Source: Phycisphaerales bacterium
GTDB taxonomy: Bacteria > Planctomycetota > Phycisphaerae > Phycisphaerales > UBA1924
NCBI GenBank assembly: GCA_007693785.1
Contig: RECY01000023.1
Coordinates: 124,001 to 188,000 of the forward strand
DNA length: 64,000 bases
Direction: 5' to 3'
Numbering within the stretch: position 1 is the first letter of the stretch; each line of letters begins with the position of its first letter. Below the pieces are notes generated by a model. That model had not been told where the DNA came from. It did not search any database and worked only from the letters and a program-made list of their open reading frames with translations. Below, in pieces: positions 15,609-23,222 of the stretch. The position numbers and the translations under genes are program-made.

Positions 15609-16739
15609 ATGGCACGCACCACCACCACCGTCCCGCAATGGGCCGCAACCTTGCTCGCCGGCGCGATCGCGATCGCCGCCGGGCAGGCCTCGGCTCAGTT
15701 CACGGTCCACGAGATCCCCACCCTCGGCGGCGACCGGAGCACCGCGCTCGGCGTCAACAACGCCGGGCAGGTCGTCGGGAGCGCCCGCAACGCCGACGGG
15801 CTCTTCCAGCCCGTGCTCTGGGAGAACGGCGTCCTCACCAACCTCAACCCCTTCGCCGGCACACAAGGCAACGCCAACGCCATCAACAACAACGGCGAGA
15901 TCGTCGGCTTCATCAGCAGCACGCCCGGCACGGTCCAACGCGGCTTCTACTGGAACGCCGGCGACCTCGCCCTCCTCGAGCCCACATCCGGCAGCAGCGC
16001 CCAGTGGACCGAGGCCATGGGCATCAACGATCACGGGCAGATCTCCGGCTCCGCCCAGGTCGCCGGGTCCAACGGCTTCCAAGCCTACATCTGGGACCGT
16101 GACAACACCTCCCCGGTCATCAGCGTCCCGCAGGTCTCCGGCACCGGCGCCGGCTTCTACGCCGGATACGCCATTAACAACAACGGGCAGATGACCGGCT
16201 ACTACCAGAGCAACCTCGGCTTCGAACAACCCTGGCGAGGCTACATCTACCAGACCTCCAACAACCTCTCGACCGACGTCGGCACCCTCGGCGACGACAA
16301 CTCCTACGTCGAAGCCTGGGCCATCAACGACAAGGGCCACGTCGTCGGCTATACCGACACCAACCTCTTCTTCGACACCCGGGCCTTCATCCTCACCGAA
16401 GACGGCATGCAGAACCTCGGCACCCTGGGCGGCGACTTCAGCAGCGCCCTCGGCATCAACAACGATGACTGGGTCGTCGGCACCTCACGCAACGAATCCG
16501 GCCAGGCCCGCGCCTTCCTCTGGCGCGACGGCGTCATGGAAGACCTCAACGACTTCATCGACCCCGACTCCGGCTGGATCCTCGAGCGCGCCCAGGGCAT
16601 CAGCGACACCGGCTGGATCATCGGCCTCGGGCAGCTCAACGGGGAGTTCCGCGGCTTCGCGATCCTGATCCCCGCGCCGGGCGCCGGGCTCCTCCTCGGG
16701 CTCGCCGGGCTCGCGGCCGCTCGCCGACGCCGGAACTGA
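15609..16739 (+). CDS. Secreted HAF-repeat protein with PEP-CTERM-like sorting tail
   Basis: 376 residues. A signal peptide (ATLLAGAIAIAAGQASAQ) ends near residue 31. The body consists of HAF-type repeats, each with a GxLGG...SxAxGINNxGxVVG pattern, such as ALGVNNAGQVVGSA, AMGINDHGQISG, AINDKGHVVGYT and LGTLGGDFSSALGIN. These predict a beta-propeller-like extracellular domain. The C-terminus IPAPGAGLLLGLAGLAAARR plus two more basic residues is the PAPGA version of the PEP-CTERM signal, which an exosortase would process after export; no exosortase gene is in this window. It is preceded by a 359-base gap with a perfect AT-rich hairpin, and a strong hairpin lies 120 bases after the stop. Confidence 0.85.
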   Translation: MARTTTTVPQWAATLLAGAIAIAAGQASAQFTVHEIPTLGGDRSTALGVNNAGQVVGSARNADGLFQPVLWENGVLTNLNPFAGTQGNANAINNNGEIVGFISSTPGTVQRGFYWNAGDLALLEPTSGSSAQWTEAMGINDHGQISGSAQVAGSNGFQAYIWDRDNTSPVISVPQVSGTGAGFYAGYAINNNGQMTGYYQSNLGFEQPWRGYIYQTSNNLSTDVGTLGDDNSYVEAWAINDKGHVVGYTDTNLFFDTRAFILTEDGMQNLGTLGGDFSSALGINNDDWVVGTSRNESGQARAFLWRDGVMEDLNDFIDPDSGWILERAQGISDTGWIIGLGQLNGEFRGFAILIPAPGAGLLLGLAGLAAARRRRN

Positions 16740-16858
16740 ACCACCCCGCACCACCTCTGACCCATCCAGCCGGAGGCGGCCGACCGAGCGCTGGCTTCCC
16801 ATCCCTCTGCGCCACGCTCGTCGGCTCCTCCGGTCACTGAACCTCTCTCACGAGAGCC

Positions 16859-16888
16859 GGCGTCGCGGGCCGACACGCCCGCGACGCC
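16859..16888 (+). terminator. GC-rich hairpin, probable terminator
   Basis: GGCGTCGCGGGC, loop CGACAC, GCCCGCGACGCC: a perfect 12-bp stem followed only by CTTGCC. It sits between the PEP-CTERM gene and the next gene. The poor U-tract makes termination likely but not certain. Confidence 0.5.
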
Positions 16889-17024
16889 CTTGCCACGGAC
16901 GCCCCACCGCCCCGCAAAACCGCCTGCGCGGCACGGGCCCGTAGACTTGCCCTTTCCCCCTGCCCCACCCGGGCGGGTTCACACGCCTCGCCCGTCGCCC
17001 CCTCGCGACGGGGCACTCGGAGCG

Positions 17025-18281
17025 ATGCACCGCGTGGTCGGCCCCATCTCCAAACACGCGACCACCCGCCCCGCCCTGCCCCGCATGGACGCGGCCGTCG
17101 CCGAGATCGGGCGCGACCTCGCCGGGCGCATGGGCGCGGTCCTCGACGCGATCCCCGGCGGCCCGCAGCACCGCCCCCAGCAGCTCGCCCGTACGCTCGG
17201 GGTCAACGTCGTGCTGACCAGCCGCCTGCTCAAGGCGACGCAGAGCACCGACGCGATGGCTGTCGCGCACGTGATCCCAGGCCCGGAGCCGCTCCGTCGC
17301 GTGCTCAAAGCCGCCGAGCGGCTCGAGGTCGACGCCGACGCCCTCCGGGCCGCGAGCGAGGCGATCGACCGCTTCGAACGCCTCATCAACGCCGACGCTG
17401 GCGACCGGGCCGCCCTCGACACCATGATCAGCGCCTGGCTCCCCGACGTGCGGGAGAAGCTCGACCTCGCGAGCCGCCAGGCCGTCTTCAAGGGCATGAG
17501 CCACATCCGCGGCTACGCCGCCGAGACCGGCCTGACCTGCGCGATCATCCATCCGGCCCAGGGCCCCGTCGTCGAAGGCCAGGCGTGCAAGTTCGACCGC
17601 GTCACGGTCATGGGTCGCCTCGGCTTCCGCAAGCTCCGCGCGGGCGTCCGCCCCGCGCTCAGCACCGTCAGCTGCAGCAGCGCCCGCGGCCCCGTGCTCA
17701 CGATCGACGGCGACCCCGTCGACGAGGGGCACGACATCATCCTGCGCGACTTCTCCAGCAATTCGCTCTCGGACTCGCTCGAGATCGTTCGGGAAAACGA
17801 CGTCATCCGCTACGTGCTCGGGGGCGACCGCGTCGGGCTGCGCACGGCTGTGGACGTCGCCGCCGCCGAATACCGACCGCGGTCCATGGGCAAGAGCACC
17901 AGCAAGCAGTACTCCGTGCTCTTTGAATGGATCGACGAACCGATGCGACGCCTCGTCTTCGACGTGCTGCTGCACAAAGACGTCCACCCCGGCGTCGACC
18001 CGCAACTCGCGATCTATCACGCCGGCTTCAACGGGCTCCCCGTCTTCCTCGACCCCCGCTACGCCCCCGACCTGGTCCCCATCAATGCCTCGATCACCCC
18101 GCTCGGCAGCGGCGTCCAGCGGTTCCGGGTCTCCTCGATCCCCGACTACGTCCCCATGCTCGAGCACATCTGCCACAAGCTCGGATGGGATCCCAACGCC
18201 TTCCGCGGCTTTCGCCTGCACGTCGATTACCCGCTCGTCGGGTGCGTCCACATGATCGGCTTCGAGCTGCCCAAGGCCTGA
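17025..18281 (+). CDS. Conserved protein of unknown function with HTH-like N-terminus
   Basis: 418 residues from ATG 17025, which has GGAG close upstream; ATG 17085 is an alternative. Residues about 45-75 (PQQLARTLGVNVVLTSRLLKA) look like a helix-turn-helix, followed by a helical region to about 150. The larger C-terminal part mixes alpha and beta elements (GLTCAIIHPAQGPVVEG, STVSCSSARGPVLTIDGDPV). I see no signal peptide, membrane helix or catalytic signature. It may be a regulator with a large sensor domain, but that is inference. It converges on the yacL-like gene with only 14 bases between stops. Confidence 0.65.
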   Translation: MHRVVGPISKHATTRPALPRMDAAVAEIGRDLAGRMGAVLDAIPGGPQHRPQQLARTLGVNVVLTSRLLKATQSTDAMAVAHVIPGPEPLRRVLKAAERLEVDADALRAASEAIDRFERLINADAGDRAALDTMISAWLPDVREKLDLASRQAVFKGMSHIRGYAAETGLTCAIIHPAQGPVVEGQACKFDRVTVMGRLGFRKLRAGVRPALSTVSCSSARGPVLTIDGDPVDEGHDIILRDFSSNSLSDSLEIVRENDVIRYVLGGDRVGLRTAVDVAAAEYRPRSMGKSTSKQYSVLFEWIDEPMRRLVFDVLLHKDVHPGVDPQLAIYHAGFNGLPVFLDPRYAPDLVPINASITPLGSGVQRFRVSSIPDYVPMLEHICHKLGWDPNAFRGFRLHVDYPLVGCVHMIGFELPKA

Positions 18282-18295
18282 CCCCCCCGCAACCG

Positions 18296-19666
18296 CTACC
18301 GGCGCGGGTTCCGCCCGGTCGGCCTCGGGCGCCGAGGCGGGGGCGACGCCGACGAGCGATCGGTGCCTTCTCCCATACCCCCCCCGCCGCCGAACCCCTC
18401 CGCCCGCTCGCGATCCGTCCCGTCCGCGTCCGGCGCTGAACCGGGCGTCGTGTTGGGCGCGTCGTCCGGCCCGTCACGCTCGCCGGTCACGCGGCGCAGC
18501 CGGTCGGCCGCCTCGTCCTCGGGCGTCCGCGCGAACACCATCCGCCCGGCCGAGGTCTGGATCGTGCTCACCACCACCAGCTCCACCGTCTCCCCCACGC
18601 GGTCCGCGCACCGCTCGGCGACGACCATCGTCCCGTCTTCCAGATACCCCACGCCCTGGTCCGGCTGCTCCCCGACACGCACCAGGCGGAGGCGCATCGC
18701 CTCGCCCGGGGTCACCGGGCTGCGCATCGCGCCCGCGACGTCGTGCACGTTCAGCACCTCGGCGCTCTGGATCCCCGCGACGCGGACCAGGCCCGCGTCG
18801 GTCGTCACGATCACGCCCGGCAGCTGCTTCGCGAGCGCGATGAGCTGCTGATCCGCCCCCGTGCCGGAGACGCTGCGCTCGTCGAGCGCCACGTCCACGC
18901 CCGCCATCCGCTGGAGCTTGGCGACCATGTCCAGCCCGCGACGCCCGCGCTGCCGCTTGAGCCGATCGCCCGAGTCGGCCAGCGTCTGCAGCTCGCGGAC
19001 CACAAACCCGGGGATCACCAGCTGGCTCTGGACGAGCCCCGTCTGCGCGAGGTCCACGATGCGGGCGTCGATCAGCGCCGACGAATCCAGAACCAGCGGG
19101 CGCGTCCCGCGGATCTGCTTGGCAAACTCCACATACGGGATCACAAGGCGGAAGTCGTCCTGCGTCTGGAGCACCGTCGAGATGCCCAGGTAGGCGAGGC
19201 AGATGCCGATCAGCAGCTTGATCGCCGCGACCACTTCCGTGCGCTCAAACTCGTAGCTCCGCGCCAGCACGTCTACGACGACGCCGATCGCCGCCGTCAC
19301 CAGCATCGCCCCCAGGAGCCCGAAGAGGATGCTGAACAGGGTCGAGATCTTCTTCTGTGGCGTGAAGATATCGACCAGGATCGCCAGCAGCCCCGCGACC
19401 GCCGCGACCGCCAGCGTCCAAGGCCACCGCGTGGTCAGCACGTCGGAGACCCCGCTGTCCACGCCGCGGTAGATCGTCAGCAGCGTCACCGTCGCGAGGA
19501 TCACGATGAACGCCAGTCGCAGGACGCGGACCAGCGCCTGGCGCTGGCGTCGGGCGAGCTCGGCGGGGGTCAGGTCCGTCGGCTCGTGCCCGAGCCAGCC
19601 CCCGCCCCCCCCGACGCCGTCGGGCGTGTGCGTCGGCTCGCCCTGTTGTCCCATTCGTGCGCTCAT
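18296..19666 (-). CDS. PIN and TRAM domain membrane protein, YacL-like
   Basis: 456 residues from ATG 19666; a TAGACT box lies eight bases upstream and no Shine-Dalgarno is present. Four membrane helices fall at about 55-175 (ALVRVLRLAFIVILATVTLL and following). A PIN nuclease-like domain follows (LVLDSSALIDARI, then GADQQLIALAKQ and VTTDAGLVRVAG), with the acidic residues expected for metal binding. A TRAM-like RNA-binding domain follows (about 330-400: GVGYLEDGTMVVAE), then a disordered Pro/Gly/Asp tail. This is the layout of Bacillus YacL and its planctomycete and actinobacterial relatives. Membrane-anchored RNA processing is the family expectation; the actual substrate is unknown. Divergent from the SRP RNA gene. 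Confidence 0.85.
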   Translation of the reverse strand: MSARMGQQGEPTHTPDGVGGGGGWLGHEPTDLTPAELARRQRQALVRVLRLAFIVILATVTLLTIYRGVDSGVSDVLTTRWPWTLAVAAVAGLLAILVDIFTPQKKISTLFSILFGLLGAMLVTAAIGVVVDVLARSYEFERTEVVAAIKLLIGICLAYLGISTVLQTQDDFRLVIPYVEFAKQIRGTRPLVLDSSALIDARIVDLAQTGLVQSQLVIPGFVVRELQTLADSGDRLKRQRGRRGLDMVAKLQRMAGVDVALDERSVSGTGADQQLIALAKQLPGVIVTTDAGLVRVAGIQSAEVLNVHDVAGAMRSPVTPGEAMRLRLVRVGEQPDQGVGYLEDGTMVVAERCADRVGETVELVVVSTIQTSAGRMVFARTPEDEAADRLRRVTGERDGPDDAPNTTPGSAPDADGTDRERAEGFGGGGGMGEGTDRSSASPPPRRPRPTGRNPRR

Positions 19667-19717
19667 GCGGGGAGAGTCTATTCGATCCACGCCCGCCGCC
19701 CCGTGCGGAGCCTGCGC

Positions 19718-19723
19718 TATGAT
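19718..19723 (+). promoter_or_regulatory. -10 box (TATGAT) for the SRP RNA gene
   Basis: TATGAT is a near-consensus -10 hexamer seven bases before the proposed SRP RNA 5' end. No matching -35 hexamer is seen at 17 bases. Confidence 0.5.
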
Positions 19724-19729
19724 GGGTTC

Positions 19730-19900
19730 AGCGCGGGGCAGGCCTCCGCGTGTGCCCGTCGTCGAGGTCGGCGGCCGGGCCCGGTGCACGGGTGGCCCGT
19801 GAACCTGGTCAGGGCTTGACCGCAGCAGCCATAAGCGGCCGTCGCCCGGTGCCGCCGGTGTCCTGGCCGCCGACCACGACGATGGGCGCAGCACAAAACC
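19730..19900 (+). ncRNA. ffs: Signal recognition particle RNA (4.5S-type, possibly with Alu part)
   Basis: The conserved SRP core is at 19801-19838: GAACCTGGTCAGG, then GCAGCAGCCATAAGCGG. Flanking arms pair over a long distance: GGTCGGCGGCC (about 19766-19776) with GGCCGCCGACC (about 19865-19875), extended outward by GTCGTCG and CGACGAT. A stem-forming segment before this (GCGGGG CAGG CCTCCGC) could be the Alu-like 5' part of a long bacterial SRP RNA. The apical loop between GGTCAGG and AGCAGCC is GCTTGACCGC and not a GGAA-type tetraloop. The RNA partners with Ffh for membrane targeting of nascent proteins. The 3' end is uncertain by several tens of bases. Confidence 0.82.
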
Positions 19901-19961
19901 CCGCCCGCGACACACGCCGGGGAGCCTCGCAGCCCGTCCACAAAGATTGGGTCTTTCCGGC

Positions 19962-20360
19962 TTATGCCGCGGCCTGTGCCGACGGACGCTCGATCCCCAG
20001 CCGGAACTCCGAGCCCGCACGCTCGCACCGGACCACCACGCCGATCGCGCTGGGCACTCGGCTCTCGTGCGGGAACAGGCTCACCCGCGTCCCCACCGCG
20101 ACCGCCACCGGCGAAACCATCCCCAGCCCTGTCGCGCTCACGTCCCGCACCGTCACACCGGCGAGCAGGCTCGTCCGGGAGCGCGTCCGGAACGCCGCGA
20201 CCGCGGTCCCCTCCACCGCCTCGCGGTGCGCCCGGCGCCGATCGAACCGCAGCGACTCGACCTCGTGCGCCCACTTCACATCCACCAGTTCCGGTGTCCA
20301 GGGCGACGCTTCGCCAGACGCGGAACGATCGTGCCAAGGCTGACGGGGTGCAACAGACAT
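19962..20360 (-). CDS. PilZ-domain-like protein
   Basis: 132 residues, ATG at 20360 with GGAGG well placed upstream. RFDRRRAHREAVEGTAVAAF matches the RxxxR start of PilZ domains, and VRDVSATGLGMVS matches the following D/NxSxxG motif; together these bind cyclic-di-GMP in the family. The domain covers about residues 36-125 and there is little else, so it would act as a small diguanylate-responsive adaptor. Cytoplasmic. The adjacent genes (SRP RNA downstream, DAHP synthase upstream) do not suggest a target. Confidence 0.7.
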   Translation of the reverse strand: MSVAPRQPWHDRSASGEASPWTPELVDVKWAHEVESLRFDRRRAHREAVEGTAVAAFRTRSRTSLLAGVTVRDVSATGLGMVSPVAVAVGTRVSLFPHESRVPSAIGVVVRCERAGSEFRLGIERPSAQAAA

Positions 20361-20532
20361 GCGGACGCCTCCGAGCGGCGCGTCCCCTCCAGAACGCTTA
20401 GACAGCGCTTCGGCTCAACCCGCCCGGGACTTCACCCAGAGCGTCCGGCTGCACAGGAGATTCGCACCCAAGCCCGGACGGGAAGCGGCGAACCCCATCG
20501 CTCACGCGAACCGGGCCTCACCCGAACTGGGC

Positions 20533-22050
20533 TCACCCGAGCCCGAAGCCCCCGCCGCCCGATCGCCCGTCGCGCAACCATCCCGCGGTGCGGAACGCGA
20601 GCTCCAGCGCCTGCTGATAGTTCAGGCGAGGGTCGCACGGGCTGGCATAGTTCACGTGCAGCCCGTCCTCGGTGACGCCGGCCGCCCCGCCGACGCACTC
20701 GGTGACGTCCTCGCCGGTGAGCTCGAAGTGAACGCCGCCCATGACGGTGCCCGCCGCCTTGTGCGCGGCAAACGTGCGCTCGAGCTCGGCCGCGATGTCG
20801 TCGAAGCTCCGCGTCTTGATCCCGGAGGCCGTCGTCATCCCGTTGCCGTGCATCGGGTCCGACACCCAGAGCACCAGCCGCCCGCTCGCGCGGACCGCCT
20901 CCAAGAGCGGCGGCAACCGCTCCTCGACCTTCCCCGCCCCCATCCGCGTGATGAAGACCAGCTTGCCCGGCTCGTTCTCCGGGTTCAGCGCCTCAGCCAG
21001 GCGGACCGCCTCTTCGCCCGTCATCCCCGGGCCGACCTTCACACCCACCGGGTTCCGCACGCCTCGGAAGAACGCGACGTGCGGGCCGTCGAGCGCCCGC
21101 GTCCGCTCCCCGATCCAGGGCAGGTGCGTCGTGAGCAGGTAGTGCCCGTGACGGCGCGGGACCGTCCGCGTCTGGGCGGATTCATAATAAAGATTCAACG
21201 CCTCGTGGCTTGTGAAGAACTCCACCTGCGTCAGCTCGTCGATCCGCTTATCCCCGAGCGCCTCCATGAAACGAAGCCCGTCGAGCAGGCGTTCCATCAT
21301 CCGCTGATAGTCCGCCTTGCGGCTCGGCGGCAGATCCGCGTGGTGGAAGAAGCTCAGGTCCCACTGCTCCGGGTGGTGCAGGTCGGCGAACCCGCCCCGC
21401 GCGAGACTCCGGATGAAGTTGATCGTCAGCGCCGCGTGCTGATACGCGTGGACGAGCATCCCCGGCTCCGGGCGGCGGCTCTCGGCGTCGAACGGGGCCG
21501 CGTTGACCAGATCCCCGAAATAGCTCGGCAGCGTGATCGGGCCCTGCCCGTGATCGCGCGTCTCCGTCGGGCTCGACCGCGGCTTCGCGTACTGCCCCGC
21601 GAACCGGCCCACGCGCACCACCGGCTTCTGACCGCCGTGGACCAGCACGAGGCTCATCTGGAGCAGGATCTTCAGTTTGTTCGTAATCGTCTCGGGGCGG
21701 CACTCGGCCAGCGTCTCGGCGCAGTCGCCGCCCTGCAATAAAAATCTTTCACCCCGCTGCGCCTCGCTCAGCTCGCTCTTCAGGCGCTCGATCTCCCAGC
21801 TCGTCACCAGCGGCGGGAGGGTGCGGAGCTTGGCGACCGCACGCTCGAGCGAGGCCGCGTCGTCGTAGTCGAACTGGTGCGCGCCGGGGCGCTCGCGCCA
21901 GGCTTCGGGCGACCACGCGTCGCGCGGCGTTCCCGAAAAAACGCCCGTGCGGTCGCGGTTTTGATCGCTTGGCGCGAAGGCGGCGTCCCCCTCGCGATCG
22001 CGGGCGTGCGTCGGGTTGGCGGGCTCGGGCGTCATCGTTGTCGGGCTCAT
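20533..22050 (-). CDS. Class II 3-deoxy-7-phosphoheptulonate (DAHP) synthase
   Basis: 505 residues. It condenses phosphoenolpyruvate with erythrose 4-phosphate, the first step of the shikimate pathway. It belongs to the plant and mycobacterial type II family, as shown by FLLQGGDCAETL, VVRVGRFAGQYAKPRS, SHEALNLYYE, GVRNPVGVKVGPGM, WVSDPMHGNG and GGVHFELTGEDVTECVGG. Metal-binding and PEP-binding residues lie in these motifs. The first 30 residues (EPANPTHARDREG) are poorly conserved, so ATG 22035 is also possible. No Shine-Dalgarno is seen. Monocistronic and divergent from the histone-like gene. Regulation by aromatic amino acids is usual in the family but cannot be seen here. Confidence 0.95.
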   Translation of the reverse strand: MSPTTMTPEPANPTHARDREGDAAFAPSDQNRDRTGVFSGTPRDAWSPEAWRERPGAHQFDYDDAASLERAVAKLRTLPPLVTSWEIERLKSELSEAQRGERFLLQGGDCAETLAECRPETITNKLKILLQMSLVLVHGGQKPVVRVGRFAGQYAKPRSSPTETRDHGQGPITLPSYFGDLVNAAPFDAESRRPEPGMLVHAYQHAALTINFIRSLARGGFADLHHPEQWDLSFFHHADLPPSRKADYQRMMERLLDGLRFMEALGDKRIDELTQVEFFTSHEALNLYYESAQTRTVPRRHGHYLLTTHLPWIGERTRALDGPHVAFFRGVRNPVGVKVGPGMTGEEAVRLAEALNPENEPGKLVFITRMGAGKVEERLPPLLEAVRASGRLVLWVSDPMHGNGMTTASGIKTRSFDDIAAELERTFAAHKAAGTVMGGVHFELTGEDVTECVGGAAGVTEDGLHVNYASPCDPRLNYQQALELAFRTAGWLRDGRSGGGGFGLG

Positions 22051-22425
22051 TCCGGGGCGGCGCAGGAGCGCGATCGCGTGGCTTTTCGTGAGCGGCGCAC
22101 GGTGCGCGGCGATGCGAAACGGAGGGTAGGCGGGGTGTCGGCATTTGCTGCGCCGACGATGACTTGCGTGTTTTTTCCAAGGAAATGCTGATTCGGGGGA
22201 CGGGCGGGTCCGATTGGAAGTGCACGTGAGTTCCGTGTCAGGCCCGCATGGGGTGGGCGGCAAGGAACATGGCGGAAGGGACCCGAAGCCCGCACGGACG
22301 CGGGACGCCCGGCACGAACGCGACCCACGGACGGGCACGCGTCGGAGGCCGACGCACAACGACCGGCCGTCTCGCCGGTCCGCCCCGAAGCCGCGAACAC
22401 GATACCCATTGATGGAGTGACCCCG
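22051..22425. other. Divergent intergenic region, DAHP synthase / histone-like gene
   Basis: No gene seen in 375 bases. It must hold two divergent promoters, but no convincing -35/-10 pair was recognised. GGAG at 22414-22417, nine bases before ATG 22426, serves the histone-like gene. Confidence 0.4.
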
Positions 22426-23097
22426 ATGCCGACCAGGACCAACACCAAGCGGACCACCGCCCGACGCACCACCACCACGAAGCGGGCCGCCACCAAACGC
22501 CCCGCCGCCAAGCGCACCACGGCCAAGCGCACCGCCACCAAGACCGCCGCCAAGCGCACCCCGGCCAAGCGCACCGCCACCAAGGCGACCCGCAAGGCGA
22601 CCCCCACGACCGCCGCCCGCAAGCCCGCGGCCCGCAAGTCGCCCTCGCGCACCGCCACCAAGCGCACCGCGACCCGGACCGCGACCCGCACCACCAGCCG
22701 CACCACCGCCAAGCGCCCCGCCGCGAAGCGCACCCGCACCACCACCACGGCTCGCGCCGCGGCCCCCCGCAAGAGCACCGCGCGGAAGCCCATCGCCAAG
22801 CGCGCCACCACGGCCCGCACCACCGCGACGCGTCGCCCGACCGCCAAGCGCACCGCCGCCACGACCCGCAACACCATCAGCCGCACGGGCGCCCGCACCA
22901 CCGCTCGCAAGAGCACCGCGCGCCAGCCCGTCGCCAAGCGCACCGCGGCCAAGCGCACCAACACCAAGATCAACAACAAGCCCGTTGCCCGCAAGACCGG
23001 CGCGAACCGTCGCTCCGTCAAGCCCACCGGCGGCAACAGCTTCCGCCTCGTCGGGCGCTCCAACCGGGCGAGCCGCCCCCTCCGCCGCGCCGCCTGA
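22426..23097 (+). CDS. Histone-H1-like Lys/Arg/Thr-rich DNA-binding protein
   Basis: 223 residues, almost entirely Lys, Arg, Thr and Ala in degenerate KRTxxKR and RTAT repeats (for example AAKRTTAKRTATKTAAKRT). The only different sequence is the C-terminal NSFRLVGRSNRASRPLRRAA. Such H1-tail-like proteins (AlgP, Hc1/Hc2 and BpH families) bind DNA non-specifically and compact the nucleoid. The protein has no folded domain and would be extremely basic. GGAG precedes the ATG at 22426; a GTG at 22417 is less likely. A very strong terminator follows, consistent with an independent and possibly abundant transcript. Confidence 0.8.
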   Translation: MPTRTNTKRTTARRTTTTKRAATKRPAAKRTTAKRTATKTAAKRTPAKRTATKATRKATPTTAARKPAARKSPSRTATKRTATRTATRTTSRTTAKRPAAKRTRTTTTARAAAPRKSTARKPIAKRATTARTTATRRPTAKRTAATTRNTISRTGARTTARKSTARQPVAKRTAAKRTNTKINNKPVARKTGANRRSVKPTGGNSFRLVGRSNRASRPLRRAA

Positions 23098-23129
23098 GAC
23101 GCGCCACGCGCAACGCACGACCGATACGA

Positions 23130-23161
23130 ACAACGCCCCCGCACGAGCGCGGGGGCGTTGT
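23130..23161 (+). terminator. Strong hairpin terminator, probably bidirectional
   Basis: CAACGCCCCCGC, loop ACGAGC, GCGGGGGCGTTG: a perfect 12-bp stem extended by one A-T pair and followed by CTATT. It lies between the histone-like gene and the convergent PHP-glycosyltransferase gene and could serve both. Confidence 0.75.
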
Positions 23162-23222
23162 CTATTGGATGATGCGGAACACGGACCGGGCGGACGATGC
23201 GACGCCCCCAAGGGCGCACGCT

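Noticed and set aside
22426-23097. Short repeats suggesting a CRISPR array or satellite DNA
   Set aside because: The repeats are degenerate, stay in one reading frame as Lys/Arg/Thr codons and have no uniform spacer length, so they are coding.
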